Source: JAZOXB01 sp040096185 (GTDB taxonomy: Bacteria; Bacillota; Clostridia; Oscillospirales; Oscillospiraceae). From it: a DNA stretch of 44,334 nt. Each line of letters starts with the position of its first letter. Within the stretch, counting starts at the first letter, position 1. The DNA lies in assembly GCF_040096185.1 (NCBI RefSeq), contig NZ_JBBMFF010000175.1, positions 1 through 44,334 on the forward strand, given 5' to 3'. This document shows positions 8,079 through 14,658 of this stretch, piece after piece. Below the pieces are notes generated by a model. The model had not been told where the DNA came from, made no database searches, and saw only the letters and a program-made list of their open reading frames with translations. The position numbers were made by a program, and so were the translations under genes.

Positions 8079-8633
8079 ATGTATCATACCATGACAATTG
8101 CGGGGGTCCAGCGGGATCTGCCGATCTGCAAAGTTTCTGACGACCTCTATATTGGTGCATTTGTGATTTTCGGCGACGTCGAGCTGACGGTCAAGACGGC
8201 TGAGGCGCTGCTGAAGAAGGCGCCGGAGTACGACTATATGATCTCTGCCGAGGCCAAGGGGATCCCCCTGATCTATGAGATGGCCCGTCAGAGCGGCCAG
8301 AACAAATATTTCCTCGCGCGCAAGGCGCCGAAGCTCTATATGTCCGGCGTGTTCGATGTGAAGGTCAACTCCATCACGACGGCCAAGGAGCAGCATCTCT
8401 ACCTCGATAAAGCCGATGCCGAGCTCATGCGCGGCAAGCGCATCCTTATCGTCGACGACGTTATCTCTACCGGCGAGTCCCTCGCCGCTGTTGAGAAGCT
8501 CGTGGAAGAGGCGGGCGGCATCATCGCAGGCCGTATGGCCATCCTCGCCGAGGGCGACGCCCAGAACCGCGACGACATCATCTACCTTGAGAAGCTGCCG
8601 GTGTTCCACGCAGACGGCACGATCAAGGAATAA
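8079..8633 (+). CDS. Purine-type phosphoribosyltransferase (apt-like)
   Basis: A 184-residue type I phosphoribosyltransferase, transferring ribose-5-phosphate from PRPP to a base. The PRPP loop RILIVDDVISTGES lies around residues 121-134, with D126 and D127 as the acidic pair. The conserved upstream strand is MISAEAKGIPLIYEMARQSG, comparable to the adenine enzyme's region that ends in an Arg-Gly-F block but divergent. Length and fold resemble Apt, but the substrate is uncertain: adenine, xanthine or a regulatory role is possible. It has its own very strong promoter and a terminator, so it is a single-gene unit. The start follows AAGGAG. Confidence 0.82.
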   Translation: MYHTMTIAGVQRDLPICKVSDDLYIGAFVIFGDVELTVKTAEALLKKAPEYDYMISAEAKGIPLIYEMARQSGQNKYFLARKAPKLYMSGVFDVKVNSITTAKEQHLYLDKADAELMRGKRILIVDDVISTGESLAAVEKLVEEAGGIIAGRMAILAEGDAQNRDDIIYLEKLPVFHADGTIKE

Positions 8634-8646
8634 GCAGAATTACATT

Positions 8647-8679
8647 GCCGCCGAACCCGAATGGGCTCGGCGGCATTTT
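8647..8679 (+). terminator. Terminator of the phosphoribosyltransferase gene
   Basis: Stem GCCGCCGA (8647-8654) with TCGGCGGC (8667-8674), an inner CCC/GGG helix around a GAAT loop, then ATTTTG. Confidence 0.8.
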
Positions 8680-8684
8680 GCTGC

Positions 8685-8783
8685 TTAGCGGCGGTTCTCG
8701 TTCTGATTCTGCTGCTGGCTCTGCTGTTGATTCTGCTGGTTTTGCTTCTGATTCTGCTTCTGGTTCTGATTGCGGTTTTCCAT
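8685..8783 (-). CDS. Tiny Gln/Asn-rich protein (32 aa)
   Basis: A 32-codon frame translating to a chain made almost only of Gln, Asn, Lys, Arg and Glu; it begins MENRNQNQKQNQKQNQ and ends NQNENRR. AGGAGG lies ten bases before the ATG. A plausible forespore-type promoter (TATACTA, with GGATA 17 bases upstream) lies between it and spoVAE. Similar short NQ-rich proteins are predicted in many spore-forming Clostridia. The position behind spoVAE suggests expression in the developing spore, perhaps as a small spore protein, but no function is established. The strict N/Q pattern could also be a decaying low-complexity repeat, so the coding call rests on the ribosome site and stop-free frame. Confidence 0.6.
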   Translation of the reverse strand: MENRNQNQKQNQKQNQQNQQQSQQQNQNENRR

Positions 8784-8830
8784 GGTGGAAAAGCCTCCTG
8801 AATTTTGATTTCGCGGTTTTGCCGCGGCAT

Positions 8831-8859
8831 TAGTATAACCGCCGCGGCTTCATTTATCC
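8831..8859 (-). promoter_or_regulatory. Possible sigma-G/F promoter of the Gln/Asn-rich gene
   Basis: On the minus strand GGATA (8855-8859), 17 bases, TATACTA (8831-8837). This is close to the sigma-G pattern of a GMATR-like -35 and CATWHTA-like -10. It overlaps a GCCGCGGC inverted repeat (8821-8848). Weak evidence by itself. Confidence 0.35.
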
Positions 8860-9203
8860 TTCGGCTTGAAAATGAGACTGGCAAGCAGGCCGAAGATCAC
8901 GGCCGCCGTGATCCCCGCGGCAGAGGCAGTCAGGCCGCCCGTCAGGATGCCGAGCGCGCCGTCCTCGTCCACTGCTTTTTTGACGCCGCGGGCCAGCGTA
9001 TTGCCGAAGCCCGTCAGCGGAACGGTCGCGCCCGCGCCCGCAAAATCGACGAGCTTGTCATACAGCCCGACGGCACCAAGCAGGACGCCCGCTACAACAT
9101 AGGCGACCAGAATGCGCGCCGGTGTCAGCTTCGTTCGGTCGATGAGGATCTGGCCGATGACGCACAGCAGGCCGCCGACCAGAAATGCTTTGAGATAGTC
9201 CAT
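8850..9203 (-). CDS. spoVAE: Stage V sporulation protein AE
   Basis: A 117-residue inner-membrane protein with three or four hydrophobic segments (beginning MDYLKAFLVGGLLCVIGQIL). It belongs to the SpoVA machinery that moves calcium-dipicolinate into the forespore and out during germination. The conserved SpoVAE features TGFGNTLARGVKKAVDEDG and GLTASAAGITAAVIFG are present. The start at 9203 is one base after the spoVAD stop, so the two genes are coupled. Length matches the family. Confidence 0.93.
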   Translation of the reverse strand: MDYLKAFLVGGLLCVIGQILIDRTKLTPARILVAYVVAGVLLGAVGLYDKLVDFAGAGATVPLTGFGNTLARGVKKAVDEDGALGILTGGLTASAAGITAAVIFGLLASLIFKPKDK

Positions 9204-9204
9204 G

Positions 9205-10212
9205 TCAGCTCCTTTCCAGAACGGCGGCGTGGCAGACGGCAGGGATCGACTCGCCCTGCTGGGTGGACAGCGGAGAGAGCAGCGCGCCCGTTCCGCAGAA
9301 CAGCAGGCGGCGCAGCTCGCCACGCTCCATCCGGGAAAGCAGCGGTCCGCAAAGAACGGAAGCGCTGCACCCGCAGCCGGAGCCGCCGCAGTGCACGTCC
9401 TGCCGCCTTGTATCGAAGATCATCACGCCGCAGTCCTGCACGTCTGCGTGGATGCCGTCCTTCTCGAGAAGTCCGTGCAGAATTTCGCTGCCGAGCCTCC
9501 CAAGGTCACCTGTGATGATCACGTCATAGTCCTCCGGCGCACAGTGCAGGTCATCAAAATGTGCGTGCAGTGTCGCAAAGGCTGCCGGGGCCATGGCCGC
9601 CCCCATGTTGTTCGCATCGCAGATGCCGCGGTCGACGATGCTGCCGATCGTGGCGGCCGTGATGCGGATGCCGCGTTCCCCGCCGCCGAGCAGGACTGCG
9701 CCCGCGCCTGTGACCGTCCACTGCGACGTCGGCGTGCGCTGCCCGCCATAGCCTAGCGGGAAGCGGTACTGCCGCTCGGATGAGGCGAAATGCGACGAGG
9801 TCATGGCCAGCGCCGTGCGCGCGTAGCCTCCGCTGACGGACATGGCTGCAAGCAGCAGGGACTCCGCCATCGTCGAGCACGCGCCGTAAAGACCCAGCGT
9901 CGGCACGCCGCGGTTGCGCAGGCTGAAGCTCGAGCCGATGCACTGATTCAGCAGGTCCCCGGCAAAGGCCGCGTCAAGATCCGCATCGGTCAGCCCGGCC
10001 TTCTCCAGCGCCAGCTCCAGCGTCATCTGCTGCATGCGGCGCTCGGCCCGCTCCCAGCTCTTTTCGCCGAATGTCGTGTCCTGCACCGTTGCCGTAAACT
10101 GATCGCCGAGCGGCCCCTCGCGCTCCTTTTTCCCGGCGACGGAGGCGAAGCCGCGCACGACCGGCGGCTGCGGAAAGCGGATGCTCTGCCGCCCCATGTG
10201 ATTCGTTCCCAT
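9205..10212 (-). CDS. spoVAD: Stage V sporulation protein AD
   Basis: A 335-residue soluble protein with a thiolase-like fold that binds dipicolinic acid on the forespore membrane. Family sequences include GAGDL-like FAGDLLNQCIGSSFSLR, GLYGACSTMAESL, SSHFASSERQYRFPLGYGGQRTPTSQWTVTGAGA, DANNMGAAMAPAA and ITGDLGRLGSEIL. The start at 10212 is set by GGAGGA (10219-10224); an upstream extension in frame has no such site and runs into the terminator. It is followed at once by spoVAE. SpoVAC, which normally precedes it, is not here: upstream lies an unrelated zinc-ribbon gene. Confidence 0.95.
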   Translation of the reverse strand: MGTNHMGRQSIRFPQPPVVRGFASVAGKKEREGPLGDQFTATVQDTTFGEKSWERAERRMQQMTLELALEKAGLTDADLDAAFAGDLLNQCIGSSFSLRNRGVPTLGLYGACSTMAESLLLAAMSVSGGYARTALAMTSSHFASSERQYRFPLGYGGQRTPTSQWTVTGAGAVLLGGGERGIRITAATIGSIVDRGICDANNMGAAMAPAAFATLHAHFDDLHCAPEDYDVIITGDLGRLGSEILHGLLEKDGIHADVQDCGVMIFDTRRQDVHCGGSGCGCSASVLCGPLLSRMERGELRRLLFCGTGALLSPLSTQQGESIPAVCHAAVLERS

Positions 10213-10242
10213 GAACGTTCCTCCGATCATTTGATTCGGATA

Positions 10243-10272
10243 TAGTATGCCGTTTTCGTGCGAAAAAATTGC
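10243..10272 (-). promoter_or_regulatory. Possible sigma-G promoter of spoVAD-spoVAE
   Basis: CATACTA (10243-10249, minus strand) fits the sigma-G -10 consensus CATWHTA exactly. Eighteen bases upstream is GCAAT, a poor match to GMATR, within the preceding terminator. The position, 30 bases before the start codon, is right. Confidence 0.5.
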
Positions 10273-10303
10273 GGTGCAAACACAACGTTCACACCGCAAT
10301 TTT
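10265..10303 (-). terminator. Terminator after the zinc-ribbon membrane gene
   Basis: Stem AAAATTGCGGTG (10265-10276) with CACCGCAATTTT (10292-10303), followed on the minus strand by a T run. It separates the lipoprotein/zinc-ribbon operon from spoVAD. Confidence 0.85.
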
Positions 10304-10309
10304 GACAAA

Positions 10310-11167
10310 TCATTTTTCGGGCTTCTGCAGCAGCGGCCACAGGCGGAGCAGCAGGAGAGCCAGCAGCACCCGGATCGCCGCCCACACCAGCAGGCTCAGC
10401 ACGGCAAGCAGCCGCCCGCCGCCGCGGCACAGGCCATCAAAGAAGGCCAGCGGGAAAAAGCCGGAGAACAGGCTCTCCGAAAAAAGGCCGGAGAATGCGC
10501 CGAGCACCATGGCAAGCGCAAGAAGTACATTGATGCCGAGCATCACGCAGCAGGGACCCGTGCCCTGCTTTTCGCGCAGGGTGCGCCAACCGAGAGCCCG
10601 CAGAAAGCGGCGGCTTACGCAGAAATACACCAGACTGATCGCCCAGATGATGAGCAGACCGATATAGCCGCTCAGCACGCGCGACCGCGCAAAGTCCGGC
10701 AGGTGGAAGGGGAAGAGATATAGGTGCAGCGGCAGGCACAGGACCGTCAGTAGCACGAATTCCATCCAGGCAGCCGCACGAAACGCACGATAGGCCGTCA
10801 GCGGAACAGGCTCTTCCTTCCGCGCCGCGCGCCATGCCAGCCACAGACCGGCGCACAGGGCAGCGGACGGCAGGAAGAAGAAAAACGCCGCGCCGCCGAA
10901 CAGGCGGCCGTCCTTCGGCAGCAGAACGCCGACAGAGGCGGCAAGCTCGTGGAAGCCGTGCTGCATGGCGGGGAACAGCAGTGTCAGCAGCAGGAACAGG
11001 ACAAGGCCCGCCGTGGAGACCGCCGCCGTGAGCAGACACAGGCGGGATGCAGCCACATGCTGCAGACGCAGGGGAACGGGCTGCGGGCCCTCCGGCAGCG
11101 TTGCGCCGCAATGGCGGCAGAGGCGGGCGTCAGCGGCATTCTCGGTGCCGCACTGCGGGCAGGTCAT
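10310..11167 (-). CDS. Zinc-ribbon multi-pass membrane protein, unknown function
   Basis: A 285-residue protein. Residues 1-22 form a zinc ribbon with CPQCG and CRHCG (two CxxC knuckles). After a short basic linker there are about six hydrophobic segments (for example LCLLTAAVSTAGLVLFLLL, FVLLTVLCLPLHLYLF and LLAVLSLLVWAAIRVLLALL). This zinc_ribbon_2 plus membrane layout is common in Clostridia, where the proteins are uncharacterised. The start overlaps the stop of the upstream lipoprotein gene (ATGA), so both are translated together; the products may act together at the membrane. A terminator follows. Confidence 0.75.
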   Translation of the reverse strand: MTCPQCGTENAADARLCRHCGATLPEGPQPVPLRLQHVAASRLCLLTAAVSTAGLVLFLLLTLLFPAMQHGFHELAASVGVLLPKDGRLFGGAAFFFFLPSAALCAGLWLAWRAARKEEPVPLTAYRAFRAAAWMEFVLLTVLCLPLHLYLFPFHLPDFARSRVLSGYIGLLIIWAISLVYFCVSRRFLRALGWRTLREKQGTGPCCVMLGINVLLALAMVLGAFSGLFSESLFSGFFPLAFFDGLCRGGGRLLAVLSLLVWAAIRVLLALLLLRLWPLLQKPEK

Positions 11168-11766
11168 GATGCATTCTCCTTTCCCTCGGGCGGCGCGATG
11201 CGGACGGCCCGGAGCGACTCGCCGGGATACCAGCCCTCGGGCATGGCAAGGGCAGCCAGCTCGTCCGTCTGGCAGGCAATGTAGTGGATCGTCCGCGTGG
11301 ATTCCTCCAGCAGGACATATTCGGAGTTGTCCGTGTCGTGGAGCATCCAGATATAGGCGGGCAGGCGGAAGAGCGTCGTGTCATAGGTTGCGCCGAGCGC
11401 CGCGAGGCGATCGACCTCCGCCTGATAGTCCGCGGCGGAATAGCGGCAGGACAGGCGCGTGAACAGCTCGTCCTGCAGGAGCGTATAGCGATAGAGGTGG
11501 TGGTAATCCCGGTCCTGCGCACGCTGCAGCAGCGCATCGGGCGGGAAGATCGGGAAGAGCTCCTGCATGCGCGGCGGCGCAGCGCTCTGCGTACCGTCCG
11601 CATCGCCGGTAGAGGTCAGGTTGGAGAGCAGGTCAAAAACGGCGCTGCCGTGCCAGGTCTCGCCGCCGGTATTGCCGTAATCGGCCAGATCCGTCGTCTG
11701 CACGATGGCGCAGCCGCTCAGCAGGACAGCAAAAAGCAGCGCAAGGGCAAGCAAGCATTTTTTCAT
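11164..11766 (-). CDS. Putative lipoprotein, unknown function
   Basis: A 200-residue exported protein. The N-terminus MKKCLLALALLFAVLLSGC is a lipoprotein signal with lipobox LSGC and a lipidated Cys at 19. The mature part has no domain that I recognise; it is acidic and mixed alpha/beta, with LAALGATYDTTLFRLPAYIWML and ESTRTIHYIACQTDELAAL. The ATG at 11766 is chosen because GGAGGAGG lies upstream and the signal peptide begins there; longer frames lack both. It is the first gene of a two-gene unit with the zinc-ribbon protein and has its own promoter, divergent from marR. Confidence 0.75.
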   Translation of the reverse strand: MKKCLLALALLFAVLLSGCAIVQTTDLADYGNTGGETWHGSAVFDLLSNLTSTGDADGTQSAAPPRMQELFPIFPPDALLQRAQDRDYHHLYRYTLLQDELFTRLSCRYSAADYQAEVDRLAALGATYDTTLFRLPAYIWMLHDTDNSEYVLLEESTRTIHYIACQTDELAALAMPEGWYPGESLRAVRIAPPEGKENAS

Positions 11767-11809
11767 GGAAGGCCTCCTCCACCGATATATTCTCCGGTTC
11801 TTCTCTGCT

Positions 11810-11838
11810 AGTATACCATATGGGCAGAGGAAAGTCAA
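11810..11838 (-). promoter_or_regulatory. Promoter of the lipoprotein operon
   Basis: Minus strand TTGACT (11833-11838), 17 bases, TATACT (11810-11815), with TGG directly before the -10 (extended -10). It faces away from the marR promoter 25 bases further on. Confidence 0.85.
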
Positions 11839-11863
11839 ATGTCGCTGCAGCGGTGAAAAAGGC

Positions 11864-11892
11864 TTGCCTTTTCGGGTTTGGTATGGTATTAT
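11864..11892 (+). promoter_or_regulatory. Promoter of the marR-DUF1538-PII operon
   Basis: TTGCCT (11864-11869), 17 bases, TATTAT (11887-11892), with TGG before the -10. The -10 touches the palindromic operator. Confidence 0.8.
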
Positions 11893-11915
11893 ATTGCTAA
11901 TAGTGTTAGCAATAT
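11891..11915. promoter_or_regulatory. Palindromic operator, probably for the adjacent MarR protein
   Basis: Perfect inverted repeat, arms ATATTGCTAA and TTAGCAATAT around TAGTG. It covers the end of the -10 and the expected transcription start, and lies 20 bases before the marR start codon, the classic position for autorepression. MarR-family dimers bind such A/T-rich dyads. Confidence 0.8.
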
Positions 11916-11935
11916 AAGGAGAACCAACAAAGACC

Positions 11936-12358
11936 ATGGACTATTCCGCACTTGCAGCCGAGCTGCTGTCGTTCCGGACGGCGCTGCACCATCTTCCTGC
12001 CGTCCGCGGGCTGGACGAGATGTCCGGCGGCGAATATTTTGTCCTGCATTTCCTGCTGCGCCACGGCGGAACGGCAGGGCCGTCCGAGCTGAGCCGCTCT
12101 CTGTATGCCAGCTCCGCGCGCATCGCCGCCCTGCTGAAGCATCTGGAGGCCAAGGGCTGGATCGTCCGCACGCCGGATGCTGACGATGAGCGCCGTGTGG
12201 ACGTCGTCCTCACAGAGGCCGGCGCTGCATGCATCCGGGAGCAGCTGGGCGCGGTGCTGGATGAGGTCTCCGTCCTTCTGTCGGCGCTCAGCCCGGAGGA
12301 GGCGGCGGAATATGTCCGACTGCAGCGCAAGCTGCTCGAGAAGGGAGGAACCGTTTGA
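11936..12358 (+). CDS. MarR-family transcriptional regulator
   Basis: A 140-residue winged-helix dimer. The recognition-helix region is GPSELSRSLYASSARIAALLKHLEAKGWI and the wing is VRTPDADDERRVDVVLTEAG, which includes the family's D-x-R-(x)-V-x-V-x-LT pattern. N- and C-terminal helices would form the dimer. The palindrome at 11891-11915 indicates autoregulation. The stop overlaps the TTG start of the DUF1538 gene, so it controls that transporter-like gene and the PII-like gene. The ligand is unknown. The ribosome site AAGGAGA lies about 12 bases before the start. Confidence 0.9.
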   Translation: MDYSALAAELLSFRTALHHLPAVRGLDEMSGGEYFVLHFLLRHGGTAGPSELSRSLYASSARIAALLKHLEAKGWIVRTPDADDERRVDVVLTEAGAACIREQLGAVLDEVSVLLSALSPEEAAEYVRLQRKLLEKGGTV

Positions 12359-13890
12359 AAAGACCCATCGACTGGCGGGAGGACCGCTCTGCCGTGCGAG
12401 AAAAGGTCGCCGAATCGGCACGCTGTGTGCTGCCGATCGTTCTGATCGTCGTTCTGCTGTGTCTGACTGCAGCGCCGATGAAGCCGGACCTGCTCCTGAG
12501 TTTTCTCATCGGCGGCGTGATGCTGGTCGTCGGCATGGGCCTGTTCTCGCTCGGCGCGGAGCAGTCCATGACGCCCATCGGCACCAAGATCGGCACGGCG
12601 CTTACGCGCACGAAGAATCTGCCGCTCATCCTCGGCGTGAGCTTCGCGCTCGGCTTTGCCATCACCGTGGCCGAACCGGACCTGCAGGTGCTGGCCGAAA
12701 CCGTGCCGCACATCAGCAGCACAGTGCTCCTGCTGACGGTCGGCGTGGGCGTCGGCCTGTTTATGGCCGTGTGCATGCTGCGCATCGTCACGGGCGCGAA
12801 CCTGCGCTGGCTGCTGATCGGCTGCTATGCGCTCATCTTCCTGCTGGCCGCCTTTTCAGACCCCGATTTTCTCGGTATCGCCTTTGACTCCGGCGGCGTG
12901 ACGACCGGTCCAATGACCGTGCCGTTCATCCTCGCCATGGGCCTCGGCGTGTCGAATATCCGAAGCGACCGCCGCGCGGAGGCTGACAGCTTCGGCCTTG
13001 TGGCGCTGTGCTCCGTCGGGCCGATCCTCGCGGTGCTGATCCTGGGCTTTTTCTATCAGGGCAGCGACGCCGTTGCCGACCTCAGCTCGGCCTCATTCGG
13101 CAGCTCGACTGCCATCGGCGGCGCGTTCCTCGCCTCCGTTCCGCTCTACCTCAGAGAAATGGCGATCTCCATGCTGCCGATCGTGGCGATCTTCTTTCTG
13201 TTTCAGCTCACGCTGCTGCGCCTGCCGGGCCGCAGCCTTGCCAAGATTCTTATCGGCATTCTCTATACCTATGTTGGCCTTGTCCTGTTCCTCACCGGCG
13301 TGAACGTCGGCTTTTCGCCGCTCGGCGCGGAGCTGGGCGCAGAGCTGGCCGTGCACGGCTGGCTGCTCGTTCCGCTCGCCATGGTGCTCGGCTGGTTCAT
13401 CATCTCGGCCGAGCCTGCTGTCGGCGTGCTGGAAAAGCAGATCGAGAGCGTCAGCGCGGGCGCGATCCCCGGCAAGGTCATCCAGCGCAGCCTCTCCGTC
13501 GCCATCGCGCTGGCCATGGGCCTATCCATGCTGCGCGTGCTGACGGGAATCTCCATTCTGTGGTTCCTCGTGCCCGGCTACGGCATCGCGCTGGCGCTGT
13601 CGTTCTTCGTGCCGGACATCTACACGGCCATCGCCTTCGACTCCGGCGGCGTGGCCTCTGGCCCAATGACGGCAACATTCATGCTCCAGTTCGTCATGGG
13701 CGCAAGCAGCGCGCTCGGCGGCAACATCCTGCGCGACGCCTTCGGCGTGGTGGCCCTTGTCGCCATGATGCCGCTGCTGTCCATTCAGGCCGTTGGCTTC
13801 CTCTATGAGCGCCGCGCAAAGCGCGCAGCCGTGGCCCCGGAGCACTACGGCGACTTCGACATTGTGGAGCTTTGGGAGGATGCGGCATGA
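12355..13890 (+). CDS. DUF1538 membrane protein, putative PII-controlled transporter
   Basis: A 511-residue integral membrane protein with about 12 hydrophobic segments. The two halves are repeats: residues near 178 read FDSGGVTTGPMTVPFILAMG and near 425 FDSGGVASGPMTATFMLQFV, each with an acidic residue and Gly-rich bend in a membrane segment; LMPIGTKIG-like and SAEPAVGVLEKQ segments also mirror each other. This is the DUF1538 family, which is uncharacterised; duplicated halves with re-entrant Gly motifs suggest a transporter or channel. The start is TTG at 12355 inside a TTGA overlap with marR, with GGGAGGAA at 12343-12350. The next gene, a PII-like protein, overlaps by ATGA; pairing of DUF1538 with PII-like proteins is known from other genomes. 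Confidence 0.82.
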   Translation: MKRPIDWREDRSAVREKVAESARCVLPIVLIVVLLCLTAAPMKPDLLLSFLIGGVMLVVGMGLFSLGAEQSMTPIGTKIGTALTRTKNLPLILGVSFALGFAITVAEPDLQVLAETVPHISSTVLLLTVGVGVGLFMAVCMLRIVTGANLRWLLIGCYALIFLLAAFSDPDFLGIAFDSGGVTTGPMTVPFILAMGLGVSNIRSDRRAEADSFGLVALCSVGPILAVLILGFFYQGSDAVADLSSASFGSSTAIGGAFLASVPLYLREMAISMLPIVAIFFLFQLTLLRLPGRSLAKILIGILYTYVGLVLFLTGVNVGFSPLGAELGAELAVHGWLLVPLAMVLGWFIISAEPAVGVLEKQIESVSAGAIPGKVIQRSLSVAIALAMGLSMLRVLTGISILWFLVPGYGIALALSFFVPDIYTAIAFDSGGVASGPMTATFMLQFVMGASSALGGNILRDAFGVVALVAMMPLLSIQAVGFLYERRAKRAAVAPEHYGDFDIVELWEDAA

Positions 13891-14549
13891 ATTATGTGAT
13901 CTCCATCATCGCGCCGGAGCGGCTCGAGATCCTCACGGACCTGTGCGAAGGGCTCGGCCTGCCGCTGACCGTCACGCTCCATGGGCGCGGGACAGCCGTG
14001 CAGAGCATGCTCGACCTGCTCGGCATCGAATCGAATGAACGCCGCGTTGTACTGACGATCGCCGACGCGGAAAAGACGGCAGCGCTGATCGCCGCGCAGA
14101 AGCGGCGGCTGCACATCGGCGTGCCGGGGCACGGCATCGTCATCGCCGTGCCGATCAAAAGTGTAGGAGGAGGAAATACGGTGGCATATCTGAACGGCGG
14201 GAGAAGCCCGAAATACACACCGGACCTGAGCTGCGCCTATGAGCTGATCATCGCCATTGCAAACGAGGGCGGCACGGACGCCGTGATGAACGCGGCGCGC
14301 GCAGCCGGAGCCAGAGGCGGCACGGTCCTTCACGGCAAGGGGACCGGCGCAAAGGGCGCACCGAAATTCTACAACATCTCCATCGCGGCGGAGAAGGAGG
14401 TCATCCTTATTGTCTCTGCAGCGGAGCAGAAGGCCGAGATCATGCGCTCCATTCTGCGCAAGGCAGGACCGGACAGTGACGCGGGCGCCATCGTCTTCTC
14501 GCTCCCGGCCTCGGCCGTGGCGGGCTTCGGTCTGCTGGAGGAGAATTGA
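13887..14549 (+). CDS. PII-like (GlnB-superfamily) protein with two domains
   Basis: A 220-residue soluble protein. The first 90 residues (MNYVISIIAPERLEILTDLCEGLGLPLTVTLHGRGTA...) and the second half (YELIIAIANEGGTDAVMNAARAAGARGGTVLHGKGTG...KEVILIVS) each show the beta-alpha-beta order of PII proteins. The second keeps the ARGGTVLHGKG segment, close to the PII B-loop, while the first is more degenerate. Such proteins bind nucleotides and gate membrane partners. Here the partner should be the DUF1538 protein just upstream (ATGA overlap, GGGAGGA at 13874-13880). No GlnK-type tyrosine T-loop is evident. A terminator follows, so it closes the operon. Confidence 0.8.
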   Translation: MNYVISIIAPERLEILTDLCEGLGLPLTVTLHGRGTAVQSMLDLLGIESNERRVVLTIADAEKTAALIAAQKRRLHIGVPGHGIVIAVPIKSVGGGNTVAYLNGGRSPKYTPDLSCAYELIIAIANEGGTDAVMNAARAAGARGGTVLHGKGTGAKGAPKFYNISIAAEKEVILIVSAAEQKAEIMRSILRKAGPDSDAGAIVFSLPASAVAGFGLLEEN

Positions 14550-14567
14550 ACTTTAATGTATGCATCG

Positions 14568-14594
14568 AGCCGTGGCGTTTCGCCACGGCTCTTT
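14568..14594 (+). terminator. Terminator of the marR-DUF1538-PII operon
   Basis: Stem AGCCGTGGCG/CGCCACGGCT with a TTT loop, followed by CTTTG. The T run is short. Confidence 0.8.
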
Positions 14595-14603
14595 GTGCAG
14601 GTG

Positions 14604-14632
14604 TTGTAATCTCCGGGCCGCTATGGTAAAAT
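14604..14632 (+). promoter_or_regulatory. Promoter of the Y-family polymerase operon
   Basis: TTGTAA (14604-14609), 17 bases, TAAAAT (14627-14632), TGG before the -10. No LexA-type GAAC-N4-GTTC site overlaps it, so SOS control is not evident. Confidence 0.75.
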
Positions 14633-14658
14633 AACAGAAAACAACGGGGGAGGAAACG

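Noticed and set aside
8687..8783. The Gln/Asn stretch as a simple CAG/AAC nucleotide repeat array
   Set aside because: The units are irregular, the frame starts with ATG after AGGAGG and ends in a stop, so a coding reading is more likely; array status not supported.
14604..14658. SOS (LexA) box for the Y-family polymerase
   Set aside because: No GAAC-N4-GTTC type dyad overlaps the promoter or leader.
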